The notes below the pieces were generated by a model that ran no database searches, was not told the origin of the DNA, and saw nothing but the letters and a program-made list of their open reading frames with translations. From contig NZ_FOXO01000017.1 of NCBI RefSeq assembly GCF_900115735.1, forward strand, positions 1 to 64,000: a stretch of 64,000 nucleotides of DNA. The letters are read 5' to 3'. This stretch comes from Butyrivibrio proteoclasticus. GTDB lineage: Bacteria; Bacillota; Clostridia; Lachnospirales; Lachnospiraceae. Made by a program: the position numbers and the translations under genes. Positions 9,609 through 19,678 of this stretch are shown piece after piece; position 1 is the stretch's first letter; every line of letters begins with the position of its first letter.

Positions 9609-10370
9609 ATGAGAAAGTTCAGTTTTCTGTTGACAGATGATGAAGAGATGGCTCTTCTGGGCCTTGAAGAAGGCGTTGATTGGGAAAAACTTAATGCTGA
9701 TAAAATATTCAAATGTCACAGTAAGGACACTGCCATAAGAATGCTCAAGACATATGATATTGATATTATCATCACGGATATTGAGATGCCGGGAGGCAGC
9801 GGTATAGAGCTGATAAGGTGGCTTCATGAAAATAAACCGGATGTTAAATCGGTTTTCTATACAGGTCATGCTGAGTTTACTTATGCCCAGGAAGCATTGA
9901 GACTGGGCGTTGAAGACTACCTTCTTAAGCCAATTCCGTATGATGAGCTTGAAAATATAATTATGAAAATAGAGAATAAGATCCTTATCGAAAACAAGCA
10001 GGTGGATTTCTCTGAGCTTGCTGAAGACAGCTTGAAGGAATCTCCCGAAAGAATTGTTGATCAGGTAAAAAAACTGATTGCTGATAATCTTTCCGTAGGA
10101 AATCTACAGCGGGATGAGCTTGCTGCCATGGTTCATGTAAGCTCGGGATATTTGGGAAGAATATTCAAGAAGGAAACCGGCTTTGCTATCAGTGATTATA
10201 TAGTAAAGAAGCGTATATATGTAGCTAAGCAGCTTTTGGCAAAGACATCACTTTCAATCACGGATGTTTCCAGCAGGGTAGGTTTTACCTATTCATCATA
10301 TTTCACCAAAACATTCAAAGAGCACACAGGTATGACACCTCAGGAATTCAGACAGAACAAGAGGTTATAG
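9609..10370 (+). CDS. AraC-family response regulator (YesN type)
   Basis: A 253-residue two-component regulator. The receiver domain (1-120) has the acidic pocket (LTDDEE), the phosphorylated aspartate at about residue 57 in ITDIEMPGGSG and the conserved lysine in YLLKPI. A C-terminal AraC/XylS double helix-turn-helix (about 150-253) includes SSGYLGRIFKKETG and FTKTFKEHTGMTPQEFR. The ribosome site is weak. It is followed after 50 bp by a YesM-like kinase. Together they probably activate the surrounding transport and hydrolase genes in response to the polysaccharide, as known for such pairs. Confidence 0.9.
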   Translation: MRKFSFLLTDDEEMALLGLEEGVDWEKLNADKIFKCHSKDTAIRMLKTYDIDIIITDIEMPGGSGIELIRWLHENKPDVKSVFYTGHAEFTYAQEALRLGVEDYLLKPIPYDELENIIMKIENKILIENKQVDFSELAEDSLKESPERIVDQVKKLIADNLSVGNLQRDELAAMVHVSSGYLGRIFKKETGFAISDYIVKKRIYVAKQLLAKTSLSITDVSSRVGFTYSSYFTKTFKEHTGMTPQEFRQNKRL

Positions 10371-10420
10371 ATAGGATTACGAAGTAACCGTGCCAATACA
10401 TTTTGATCCGGGAGGTATAA

Positions 10421-12139
10421 GTGAAGAAAACAGCACTGCAAAAATGGCTGAGAAGATATTGGGTACTGACGGCACTTTTTTTTGTTGTGCTTTTTTTGTT
10501 CCTGCATATAACTCTTGTACGGAGTGTTACAACAAGGACTGAAAAAAACATAAGAAAAAGCATAGCAGTATCTGCCGAAGGTATTGAAAAATCGCTACAG
10601 ATGGTAGACGGCTTTGTAAATGAGGGCCTATATAGCAATACAACACAACAGGCTTCTCATCTATACTATGAGCTTAGAAGTGAATCCAATCCCGTATCAC
10701 TGATGAGTGCCAGAACTTCTGTACTGTCATCCCTTCAAAGTATAGTCACATGGTCTCCCATGATCGATTACATCATGCTTTATACCGACAGGCTGGATGA
10801 TTATAAATGGTTGGAAGTTGGAAGCGGAGAAAGCGTTCTGGTCAGGGACAGGATTATGTCACGATGGTCCAAGGACCTTGAAAAAGGAGAAGACAAAAGT
10901 ATACGAAGATACATGATATGGCCGGATGAAGAAGGCAACCAAATGCTCCGGATTCTGAAGGTCAGTGGAAGTTATCTGATTGTGGGAGTATCAAGAAAAG
11001 AAATCATATCAACTTTACAAGCTGCATCCTTTGACGATGAAAGTATAGTTTTTGCTGCTGATAAAGGTGGGCGACTAATCTTTTCTTCCTCTCCTATAGA
11101 ATGTGTTGTTGATCCCGAAAATGAAGGGACCTATATAACAGTAAACGGGAGCAAGTACCTGCAGACGGGCTATCTTTCTGACCAGAGCGGATACTATTTT
11201 GGAACTCTGACAAATAGATCTTCAATATTGAAGGATACACTTTCCTTTGACATAATCTATGCTTTTGTATCTCTTATTATTATTATCCTGATACCCATAT
11301 CAATGCTACTTATCAGAAGAAATATTGAAAATCCCATAGAGATGATTGCTGATACCATGAACGAGATTTCTGAAGGCGATCTTGAGGCTCAGGTGGACAG
11401 CGAATTTAAGATAAAAGAACTGGATATCCTGGTAAAGTCATTTAACCATATGATCAACAGGATAGGTGCATTAAAGATTGAGAAATATGAGATGGAGCTT
11501 GAAGCTCAAAAAGCCACCATGCAATATCTTCAGCAGCAGACAAAACCTCACTTTTATGCCAATGTCCTGAATATAATCTATTCCCTCGCGGAACGGAAGG
11601 ACTTTGAGACAATCCAGAGGATGTCAAAAGCAATTGTGAACTATTCAAGGTATATGTTCAAGGACACAAGGGAATTGGTTGAGCTAGAAAAAGAACTTGA
11701 GCATTTAAGTTACTATATGGAGATTCAGGAAATAAGATATATGAAACAGATAGATGTCGCTGTTGATATACCTGAGAATCTCAGGAGTTGTCTTGTTCCA
11801 CCTTTTATTATTCTTACATTTGTGGAAAATAGTGTAAAATACGCATTCTCTACGCAAAAGAACTGCAGGATTTCTGTAGCTGCTTTTGCGGATGACAAAA
11901 AAGAGTATCTGACTCTCAGGATAAAGGACAATGGGGCAGGATATCCCGAAAGAATCCTTGCATGTTCTTTTGATGAACTTTCTGAGGATGGACATGTGGG
12001 GCTCAACAATATAAATCAGCGGCTGAAACTCATCTTTGATGACAAGGCATCTGTTGAAATGAAAAATGAAGATGGAGCTGTTACGATTATCAGAATCCCA
12101 TGTATTGTGATAGAGGATAGCTTTGAAGAAGATTTTTAA
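10421..12139 (+). CDS. Sensor histidine kinase (YesM type)
   Basis: A 572-residue membrane kinase starting at a GTG behind a GGGAGGT ribosome site. A membrane helix at about 15-35, an extracellular sensor domain of about 245 residues, a second helix (about 280-300) and a HAMP linker precede the His_kinase/HATPase module. The phospho-acceptor histidine is about residue 377 in TKPHFYANVLN; the family usually has NPHFLYNTL, so the box is divergent but the histidine is kept. ATP-binding motifs are visible as FVENSVKYAF and IKDNGAG. It overlaps the GH frame at TAATG (12137-12141), although the GH start is placed 42 bp later. Confidence 0.9.
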   Translation: MKKTALQKWLRRYWVLTALFFVVLFLFLHITLVRSVTTRTEKNIRKSIAVSAEGIEKSLQMVDGFVNEGLYSNTTQQASHLYYELRSESNPVSLMSARTSVLSSLQSIVTWSPMIDYIMLYTDRLDDYKWLEVGSGESVLVRDRIMSRWSKDLEKGEDKSIRRYMIWPDEEGNQMLRILKVSGSYLIVGVSRKEIISTLQAASFDDESIVFAADKGGRLIFSSSPIECVVDPENEGTYITVNGSKYLQTGYLSDQSGYYFGTLTNRSSILKDTLSFDIIYAFVSLIIIILIPISMLLIRRNIENPIEMIADTMNEISEGDLEAQVDSEFKIKELDILVKSFNHMINRIGALKIEKYEMELEAQKATMQYLQQQTKPHFYANVLNIIYSLAERKDFETIQRMSKAIVNYSRYMFKDTRELVELEKELEHLSYYMEIQEIRYMKQIDVAVDIPENLRSCLVPPFIILTFVENSVKYAFSTQKNCRISVAAFADDKKEYLTLRIKDNGAGYPERILACSFDELSEDGHVGLNNINQRLKLIFDDKASVEMKNEDGAVTIIRIPCIVIEDSFEEDF

Positions 12140-12180
12140 TGATAACGCGGATTGGGAGAACTGCGACGGAGGATGAACAT

Positions 12181-15100
12181 ATGAGAAAAGAATTAGGATT
12201 TAATTCGGACTGGTTTTTTTATAAAGGAGATATCTCTTTTGAGAATAAAGAAAGCTATGACTGGGAGGCAATAAGCCTTCCTCATACCTGGAATAATCTG
12301 GACGGACAGGACGGAGGAAACGATTATTATCAGGGTAAGGCTTGGTACAGGAAGGAACTTGGAAAAGAGCTGATTCCTGAGGGATTTGACAAGGATGTGT
12401 TTGTAAGGTTTGGGGCTGCAAGTAAGAGAGCAGAAATATATCTTAATGGAGAGCTTATCGGAATTCATGAAGGTGGTTTTGCCGCTTTTACAGTAAGTAT
12501 TACAGATAAACTGCGTGGTGAAAATGACGAGCTGTTGGTGATGGTGGATAACAGTAGAGAGCTTCCAATCTACCCGATGCAGGCTGATTTTACTTTTTTT
12601 GGAGGCTTATACAGGGAGGCGTCACTTATATGCTTTGACAGTAAAGAGCATTTAAAAGTTGATGCATATGGCGTGGACGGAATCTTTGTTACTGCTCAAG
12701 CTGACGGAGGGGTTACTTTACGTACCTGCCTTCAACATAATTTCGATGGCGCTTCTTTTTGTCTGAAAGTATATGAAGGAAATGGAGAAGCCAGAAAGCT
12801 TGTGAAGGAGATTGATAATCTTCCTGTATGTGAAAATGCCAGTGGTTTTCTTGAGGGAAGCTTTACGGTGAATGAAGCAAAGCTTTGGGATGGAGTAGGC
12901 AGTCCGTTTCTGTACAGTCTTGAACTGGAGCTGAAAAATGGTGATCATTTGTGTGATCTTATTACTGCTATTTTTGGATTCAGGAGCTTTAGAGTGGATG
13001 TTGATGAAGGCTTTATCTTGAATGAGAGAGTATATCCTCTTCATGGTGTGTGCAGACATCAGGACAGAGAAAACATGGGCTGGGCTATTACAGGAAAAGA
13101 ACATCTCGAGGATATGGAGCTTATCAGGGAGATTGGAGCTAATACGGTGAGACTTGCTCATTACCAGCAGGCTCCATATTTTTATGACCTGTGTGATAAA
13201 AACGGAATGGTGGTTTGGGCTGAGATTCCATTTATCAGCGTTTATGATACAAGAAAAGAAGCTGATGAAAATCTTCTTCTACAGATGAGCGAGCTTATCA
13301 TGCAGAACTTCAACCATCCTTCAATCTGTTTTTGGGGAATTGCAAACGAGACCGGAATCGGCGGTGAGAGCCCTGAGCAGTACAGAATTTTAAAGGAACT
13401 AAATTCTCTTACAAAAGAGCTGGATCCCACGAGGCTTACAACTATGGCCAGCTTTGGGGGCACAAAACCTGACAGCCCTCTTTTCCATTCGACAGATGTG
13501 GCAACTTACAATATCTACAAGGGATGGTATGAGGGTGTCGCAGAAGATCTGGGACCATTTTGTGACGAAATGCACAAAGAACTTAAGGATGTTCCTCTTG
13601 GAATAAGTGAGTACGGCGCTGATGCGGTTATGATGTGGCATTCTGACTGCCCAAAGGTAAAAGATTATACAGAGGAATATCAGGCCTTTGTCCATGAGGA
13701 GGCGCTAAAGGCCTTCAGAGAAAGACCGTATCTTTTCGGAACCTGGCTTTGGAATATGTTTGATTTTGCTGCAGATGCCAGAGATGAGGGCGGCTGTAAA
13801 GGTCGCAACAATAAGGGACTTGTTACATATGACAGGAAAACAAAGAAGCAGGCATTTTATCTCTACAAGGCGCTTTGGAGTACGGACCCCTTTGTGTACA
13901 TATGTGGCAGGAGATTCACAAAACGATGGGAGAATACCATACAGGTCAAAGTGTACAGTAACTGCAGATTGTTGCAGCTAATTGTAGACGGGAAGATCTT
14001 TAGTGAGAAGAGCAGTGACAGCGGCATTTTTATTTTTGAAGATGTTCCATTGTCAGCAGGCAAAACCGTACTCGAGGCAAAGGCACTTTATACTCATGAA
14101 GTTATGAGGAGCGAAGAAAAAACAGGAAAAGATTATGTTGCAAGTGACACACTGACCATCGAAAAGGTTAATGAAATCCCTGCTGAGTATATTTTTAAGG
14201 AAGAGAAAAATCTTTCAGAGGCAGTGACACAGTGGTTTGCAGGAATAGCAGGAGAAGAAGAAACTGATGTAAAAGAGCTTACTGTAAACGAAGGATGCCT
14301 TTCTGTCTTCGATCCACTGGAAGAGGTCTACAAATGCAAGGAAGGATACGAGGCAATTCAGGAACTGGTGGCTAAGCCTATGGCTATGGTTAATCCTCAA
14401 ATGGCAGATAGGATGAAGACAGGTGGTTCCATGAGCCTTCATAGCATCTGGCACCACATATCAAAGATGTTTCCTGATGAACTTTTATATGTAGTTAATG
14501 AAAGACTGAATAAGATAAGAAAAAGCATAGTCATGAATCCTTACCTGCCCCTTTATGAGTATATTCCTGATGGTGAGCCACGGATATTCGGGGACAGACT
14601 CTATGTCTATGGCTCTCATGACTTTGCAGGGGGAGAGCTGGGATTTTGTCCGGGAGACTACATGGTCTATTCAGCGCCTTTATCGGATATTAGTCAGTGG
14701 CGCTGTGATGGTGTGGCTTTTCGTAGAAAGGAATGTCCGTTTATTAAATTGGAGCCGGGAAAGGATGCCATGGCAGCTCCGGATGTTGTAAAAGGAACAG
14801 ATGGTCGCTTCTATATGTACTTCAACCTGTCTAGTCAGTTGTGCTGTCAGGTAGCAGTAAGTGACAGACCGGAAGGTCCCTTTAAATATTACGGGGAAGT
14901 GAGCAGTGCTGATGGAATAAGATATGAAGATGTTAAGATGTTTGATCCGGGAGTACTAGTGGACGATGATGGAAAGGTTTATCTCTTCATCGGCTTCAAT
15001 ATGCCGGGGCCGGTTCCCGAGAAGTTTAGAAACTCTTATCCACCCCTTCCGGAGAGTAGTCTTGGCTTTGAACTTGCTGACGATATGAAGACAATAGTAA

Positions 15101-15972
15101 GGGGACCGGTGCAGATAATACCGGGGGCAAACAAAGCTTTAGGCACCGCTTTTGAGGGACACGGCTTTTATGAAGCCTCAAGCCCCAGAAAGATAAATGG
15201 AAAATATGTAATGGTATATTCAACTGAGCTAAGTCATGAGTTGGCATATGCTATTTCCGATGAACCTCTTGGCAAATATGAGTATAAAGGTGTTCTTGTC
15301 AGTAACGGTGATTTTGGATTTATGGAAAACACTGAACAGGTGATGCCTTATGGCAACAACCATGGGGGACTTGTTTTACTTAATGGCAGCTGGTATATCT
15401 TCTACCACAGACAGACACATGCTATAGAGTGCTGCAGGCAGGGCTGCGCAGAAAAACTTCCAATACTTCCTGATGGATGGTTTGGGCAGGCGGAAATCAC
15501 AAGCTGTGGCCTTGGGGAAGGACCACTTCCTACTGCAGGCAGTTATAATGCATGCTACTGCTGTCATCTGACCTCACCCATTATAAGTAGGCAAAGACTT
15601 ACTGTAAGAGAGTGCAGGAGAGATACTGAACCTCATATTTATGAGGAAAAAACCGGTGAAGATGAGAGCAGGTACCTGCACTATATTGCCAACATCAGAG
15701 AAAGTGTCACTGTGGGATACAAGTATTTTGATTTCAGAGAGCCTTCAGTTATAAATCTGAAGCTACGGGGCGATGGCAGGGTCAAAGTGAAGATTTTTAT
15801 TGATTCTCCGAAAGGGCATCTGATTGGTTCTAAAGAAATGGAACTGACTGCCCTGGAATTTAATGACTATGCTGTTGAAATCGAAAAAGTAAACGGGAAA
15901 CATGCTCTTTACTTTGTGATTGAGTGCGTAGATGCTGTTCAATTTGAGAGCTTTACGTTCATAAATAATTGA
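12181..15972 (+). CDS. GH2-GH43 fusion glycoside hydrolase
   Basis: A 1263-residue two-enzyme protein. The N-terminal 620 residues are a GH2 enzyme: sugar-binding domain (opening FNSDWFFYKG, SLPHTWN), immunoglobulin-like domain, then a TIM barrel with the acid/base Glu at about 390 (GIANETG) and nucleophile Glu at about 477 (GISEYGAD). After a linker, residues 790-1110 form a GH43 five-bladed propeller with the expected carboxylates: Asp about 797 (YIPDGEP), Asp about 922 (MFDPGVLVDDDG) and Glu about 998 (FYEASSPRK). The last 130 residues resemble a beta-sandwich carbohydrate-binding module. The start at 12181 has GGAGGA upstream. There is no signal peptide, so it likely acts inside the cell on imported oligomers, removing two kinds of sugar (for example galactose and arabinose or xylose). 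Confidence 0.9.
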   Translation: MRKELGFNSDWFFYKGDISFENKESYDWEAISLPHTWNNLDGQDGGNDYYQGKAWYRKELGKELIPEGFDKDVFVRFGAASKRAEIYLNGELIGIHEGGFAAFTVSITDKLRGENDELLVMVDNSRELPIYPMQADFTFFGGLYREASLICFDSKEHLKVDAYGVDGIFVTAQADGGVTLRTCLQHNFDGASFCLKVYEGNGEARKLVKEIDNLPVCENASGFLEGSFTVNEAKLWDGVGSPFLYSLELELKNGDHLCDLITAIFGFRSFRVDVDEGFILNERVYPLHGVCRHQDRENMGWAITGKEHLEDMELIREIGANTVRLAHYQQAPYFYDLCDKNGMVVWAEIPFISVYDTRKEADENLLLQMSELIMQNFNHPSICFWGIANETGIGGESPEQYRILKELNSLTKELDPTRLTTMASFGGTKPDSPLFHSTDVATYNIYKGWYEGVAEDLGPFCDEMHKELKDVPLGISEYGADAVMMWHSDCPKVKDYTEEYQAFVHEEALKAFRERPYLFGTWLWNMFDFAADARDEGGCKGRNNKGLVTYDRKTKKQAFYLYKALWSTDPFVYICGRRFTKRWENTIQVKVYSNCRLLQLIVDGKIFSEKSSDSGIFIFEDVPLSAGKTVLEAKALYTHEVMRSEEKTGKDYVASDTLTIEKVNEIPAEYIFKEEKNLSEAVTQWFAGIAGEEETDVKELTVNEGCLSVFDPLEEVYKCKEGYEAIQELVAKPMAMVNPQMADRMKTGGSMSLHSIWHHISKMFPDELLYVVNERLNKIRKSIVMNPYLPLYEYIPDGEPRIFGDRLYVYGSHDFAGGELGFCPGDYMVYSAPLSDISQWRCDGVAFRRKECPFIKLEPGKDAMAAPDVVKGTDGRFYMYFNLSSQLCCQVAVSDRPEGPFKYYGEVSSADGIRYEDVKMFDPGVLVDDDGKVYLFIGFNMPGPVPEKFRNSYPPLPESSLGFELADDMKTIVRGPVQIIPGANKALGTAFEGHGFYEASSPRKINGKYVMVYSTELSHELAYAISDEPLGKYEYKGVLVSNGDFGFMENTEQVMPYGNNHGGLVLLNGSWYIFYHRQTHAIECCRQGCAEKLPILPDGWFGQAEITSCGLGEGPLPTAGSYNACYCCHLTSPIISRQRLTVRECRRDTEPHIYEEKTGEDESRYLHYIANIRESVTVGYKYFDFREPSVINLKLRGDGRVKVKIFIDSPKGHLIGSKEMELTALEFNDYAVEIEKVNGKHALYFVIECVDAVQFESFTFINN

Positions 15973-15985
15973 GGTGATGTAAGAA

Positions 15986-17731
15986 ATGGTAGATTTAACT
16001 CAAAAGCCCTTCTATCTGAATGAGAATCAGATAAGGTGGGTAACGGATACTATAAATGAAATGACAATTAAGGAAAAATTGGGTCAGCTTTTTGTACTCT
16101 TGAAGGCAGAGCCAGGTATCAATGAGGAGAGGATAAAAAAGACCCTTGCTGAATATAACCAGGGCGGACATAGATGGCAGGGTGGTAGTAAGACAGATGC
16201 ATATAAGTTAAATAAGCTATTTCAGGAAAACAGCAAATATCCACTTTTTATTGCGGCGAACTGCGACGACGGCGGTATTGGAGTTGCTCCGGAAGGAACA
16301 TTTGTGGCTACAGCAGCAGAATGTGGAGCCGGAGAAGGAGTAGAGAATGCATACCATCTTGGATACGTCTCCGGAAGAGAAGCATCTGCTGTGGGCTGCA
16401 ACTGGATGTTTAATCCGGTGGTGGATATCTATATGAACTGGAGAAATACCATTGTTAATACCAGAAGCTTTGGTCAAGATCCTGAAAAAGTATTGGAGAA
16501 TGCCAGAGCATATATAAAAGGAGTCAAAGATGCCAATCCCAATATGGCATGTACAGCCAAACATTTTCCGGGAGATGGTGTTGAAGAGTTGGATCAGCAC
16601 CTGGCAATGGGTGTAAATTCACTTTCCGTAAGTGAATGGGAAAAGAGCTTTGGTTATGTCTACAGAACTCTTATTGATGAGGGACTTGAAACAATAATGG
16701 TTGGACATATAGCCCTTCCTGAGATGACAAGGAAGCTCTGCCCAGGCATTGAGGATAAAGACATAAAACCTGCAACTCTCGCAAAAGAGTTACTGACAGA
16801 TTTGCTTAGGGACGATATGGGCTTTAACGGTCTTGTGGTTACAGATGCTACACACATGATAGGCTTTGCTGCTACAAGTAAGAGGAGTGATGCGCTTCCT
16901 TCGGCAATCATGGCAGGTTGCGATATGATCCTTTTTGCCAATGACATAGAAGAGGACATATCTTTTCTTCGTAATGCTTATGAGGATGGAAGGCTCACAG
17001 AGGAACGACTTCATGATGCACTGATGAGGATCCTTGGAATGAAGGCTCATCTTGGCATGGATTCTGAAAAAAGAAACTATCCATCGGAGGATATGATTGA
17101 TATTGTGGGATGCAGTGAACATAAAAAATATGCGGTTCAGGCTGCAGATGAATGCATCACTCTTGTCAAGGATACAAGAGGCTACCTGCCGCTGGACCTG
17201 TCAACGGGTAACAGAGTATTTCTGGTTTATGTTGGTTCATCTCCTACTACACTTGGCTATAAAAAAGATCCGGTTAAGCAGATGATCATCGATGAGCTGA
17301 CAGAAGCAGGATTTGAAGTAGACGTATGCCCCAATTACTTTGAGCTTGAGCTTGATAATGGTATTACGCCAATGAATTTTATAAAGATGTTGAACCATGA
17401 AAAAAGAGAAAAATTCATTTCACAGCATGACCTGGCTCTTATTGTGATCAATGTAAAGGGATATGCGCAGGAGAATAATGTAAGAGTAAGATGGAGCATC
17501 AACCACAGCTGTGAGCTTCCCTGGTATAATGAGGAAATTCCGACGATAGCTGTAAGCCTCAACTACACAAACCATCTGATAGACCTTCCGCAGGTTCATA
17601 CATTTATAAATGCCTATGGAGCGAGAAGAGAAAATATAAAGGCTGTCATAGAGAAGATGTTGGGACAAAGCTCTTTTAAGGGCAAAGCAGATGAATCGGT
17701 GTTCTGCGGAAGATGGGACACAAGGCTGTGA
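15986..17731 (+). CDS. GH3-family hydrolase, NagZ-like N-terminal domain
   Basis: A 581-residue protein whose first 370 residues are a GH3 TIM barrel. KHFPGDG (His about 193) is followed by LDQHL with an Asp203-x-His205 pair, the acid/base dyad of the NagZ subgroup rather than a separate C-terminal Glu. The likely nucleophile is Asp 287 in VVTDATH. The C-terminal 200 residues look like a GH3 C-domain. It starts 13 bp after the fusion enzyme with a GAGGTGAT ribosome site and lacks a signal peptide. NagZ-type enzymes act on beta-N-acetylhexosaminides or release sugar phosphate; which applies here is not determinable. Confidence 0.85.
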   Translation: MVDLTQKPFYLNENQIRWVTDTINEMTIKEKLGQLFVLLKAEPGINEERIKKTLAEYNQGGHRWQGGSKTDAYKLNKLFQENSKYPLFIAANCDDGGIGVAPEGTFVATAAECGAGEGVENAYHLGYVSGREASAVGCNWMFNPVVDIYMNWRNTIVNTRSFGQDPEKVLENARAYIKGVKDANPNMACTAKHFPGDGVEELDQHLAMGVNSLSVSEWEKSFGYVYRTLIDEGLETIMVGHIALPEMTRKLCPGIEDKDIKPATLAKELLTDLLRDDMGFNGLVVTDATHMIGFAATSKRSDALPSAIMAGCDMILFANDIEEDISFLRNAYEDGRLTEERLHDALMRILGMKAHLGMDSEKRNYPSEDMIDIVGCSEHKKYAVQAADECITLVKDTRGYLPLDLSTGNRVFLVYVGSSPTTLGYKKDPVKQMIIDELTEAGFEVDVCPNYFELELDNGITPMNFIKMLNHEKREKFISQHDLALIVINVKGYAQENNVRVRWSINHSCELPWYNEEIPTIAVSLNYTNHLIDLPQVHTFINAYGARRENIKAVIEKMLGQSSFKGKADESVFCGRWDTRL

Positions 17732-17762
17732 AAACAGGAATTAAGTAAAGGAAAGTATAACA

Positions 17763-18605
17763 ATGTCAGCATTTGATATTTTTTGGAAGAGTAAAGACAG
17801 GATAGTTTGCATAGATTCAGATGGTTGCGCCGTGGATACCATGAATATCAAGCATATAAGATGTTTTGGGCCATGCATGGTTGATGAGTGGGATCTTGGG
17901 AAATGGAGAAATGAAATCCTGAACCGATGGAATGAGATAAATCTTTTTTCCATGACAAGAGGCATCAATAGATTTAAGGGACTTGCTTTGATGCTGGCGG
18001 AGGTTGATGAAAAGTACTGCGCAATTGAAGGTATAGATGCACTAAAGGACTGGGTAGACAATGCAGCGGAGCTGTCTAATGCATCGCTGGATAAGATGAT
18101 TGATAAGGGGAGTATTTTTTCTAAAGCACTCAAGTGGAGCAAATCAGTTAACTCTTTAATTGAGAAACTCCCTAAAGAAGAGATTAAGCCTTTTCACGGA
18201 GTTCGAGAGGCCTTTAAGATGATCCATGAATTCTGTGATATTGCAGTTGTATCCAGTGCAAATCCGGAAGCTGTAAGGGCTGAGTGGGAGAGACTTGGCT
18301 TGCTTGAATATGTTGATCTTATTTGCACCCAGGATATGGGAAGCAAGTCCTTTTGCATCGGGGAGATATTAAAGAAAGGGTATGAGCCCGAACATGTTCT
18401 CATGTGCGGTGATGCTCCCGGCGATGAAAATGCTGCAGCAGAAAACGGGGTACTCTTTTTCCCGATTCTGGTAAACCACGAGAATGAATCCTGGAGCGAA
18501 TTGAAAGATAAGGCATTTTCATTATTTGTGTCGGATTCGTATTCGGGTGCTTACCAAAATGAACTGCTGAGGCGCTTTGAGAGCAACCTTGGGGGTATCC
18601 GGTAA
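17763..18605 (+). CDS. HAD-superfamily hydrolase
   Basis: A 280-residue protein with all four HAD motifs: nucleophile Asp in CIDSDGCAVD, motif II serine in VVSSAN, the lysine in GSKSF and the acidic pair in CGDAPGDENAA. A helical cap insertion of about 130 residues lies between motifs I and II. As the last gene of the saccharide locus it may dephosphorylate a sugar phosphate, which would fit a NagZ-like phosphorylase upstream; that pairing is speculation. Confidence 0.82.
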   Translation: MSAFDIFWKSKDRIVCIDSDGCAVDTMNIKHIRCFGPCMVDEWDLGKWRNEILNRWNEINLFSMTRGINRFKGLALMLAEVDEKYCAIEGIDALKDWVDNAAELSNASLDKMIDKGSIFSKALKWSKSVNSLIEKLPKEEIKPFHGVREAFKMIHEFCDIAVVSSANPEAVRAEWERLGLLEYVDLICTQDMGSKSFCIGEILKKGYEPEHVLMCGDAPGDENAAAENGVLFFPILVNHENESWSELKDKAFSLFVSDSYSGAYQNELLRRFESNLGGIR

Positions 18606-18618
18606 TATGGCATTTCTG

Positions 18619-18651
18619 GCGCTTATTTCTGTGATTAAAGCGTATTTTTTT
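18619..18651 (+). terminator. Probable terminator after the HAD gene
   Basis: GCGCTT and AAAGCG form a short stem followed by TATTTTTTT. It closes the saccharide-utilisation operon. Confidence 0.5.
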
Positions 18652-18886
18652 ACAAACTATTTTTTCAACTTCAATATATTTTTCCGGATTGCATAGATAA
18701 TTATACAAACTGAAGTTTCGTCGGGATGATGTGTAGGTGAGTTTTATCTGAAGATAATCTGACAAAAACATCCTTGACAGTAATTTGTATCTGCCTGAAT
18801 GGAGTAATGCACTATGTAAGGATCGATATTTGTAGGGCTCTTCTATAAGCGAAAAGCTTGATAACTTCAAATTGCCAGAGGACATG

Positions 18887-19276
18887 ATGAGAAAGAAATT
18901 ATTATTATTTATTATTTATGGTTTTATATTTATATCTTTTTTTTATGGATTTAATCTTCAGGGACCTTCACTTTCGGTAGATTTTGGCGATGGTACTATG
19001 TACGCAGTATGTTATACAGAAGCGGGAAGGTTAATAAATAATATAGTTAGCGCTATTTTTGCAATCATAATGATTATTCCGTTGATTATAGATTTATTGA
19101 ATAAAAAAATAAAATTAACGTATAAGATATGGCCTATATTGGTTAGTTATACCATTGCCTTGGGTATATGTTTTATTATGATTTTCCATTATAATCCTAT
19201 AGCAGATTTATCACACAAGGCATTTATATTTTTTAATGAAAATGTCGTAAAGATGCAATATTTGGAAATCCTTTGA
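18887..19276 (+). CDS. Small membrane protein of unknown function
   Basis: A 129-residue protein with three predicted membrane helices (residues about 5-22, 45-65 and 75-98). The second of two adjacent ATG codons is chosen because a GAGG site lies about 5 bases upstream. The sequence is very AT-rich compared with its neighbours. No family is recognised. Confidence 0.55.
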   Translation: MRKKLLLFIIYGFIFISFFYGFNLQGPSLSVDFGDGTMYAVCYTEAGRLINNIVSAIFAIIMIIPLIIDLLNKKIKLTYKIWPILVSYTIALGICFIMIFHYNPIADLSHKAFIFFNENVVKMQYLEIL

Positions 19277-19414
19277 AACTATGCTTCTTGAATGGTGCAA
19301 AAATAGTACCAACGAATTGGAAGGACTGAAAAATGGAGACTAAAAAAACGGGATTAAATTTTTCGAGATGAATGATAGAACATAAAACGGTAATATAAAA
19401 TTCCATTTATAAGG

Positions 19415-19580
19415 CCTGGTGTGGGAGTTTTCTCCGAAGCCAGGTTTTTTATATCATAGGAAATTGCTTCCTATGATATAAAAAATCGCTCCGCTAAGGA
19501 AGCGCACTCGCGCGAATGGAAAATGTTGCATAAATGCAACCGCGCTCGGCGCGAGAATGTCGCAAACGACATTCTTTTAT
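19415..19580. repeat. Cluster of consecutive palindromes (terminator plus nested stem-loops)
   Basis: Inside a 400-bp gene-free stretch lie, in order: a CCTGG/CCAGG stem with inner GGAG/CTCC and a T run (19415-19450); a perfect 18-bp inverted repeat with a 5-base loop (19445-19485); a CGCTCC/GGAAGCG hairpin with one bulge; CTCGCGC (19507-) pairing with GCGCGAG (19549-) around an inner GTTGCA/TGCAAC hairpin; and GAATGTCG/CGACATTC (19555-19574). The GC-rich CTCGCGCG segments stand out from AT-rich surroundings. It looks like a REP- or MITE-type structured element or a very strong bidirectional terminator. Confidence 0.65.
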
Positions 19581-19678
19581 TGCTTTAATTTCAAATGGAA
19601 AATTATTAAAATATAAGGGTATGAAAAAAGGAGAATCCAGATTCTATTTGGGGAAATGGAATCTGAACAGTGACTGAT

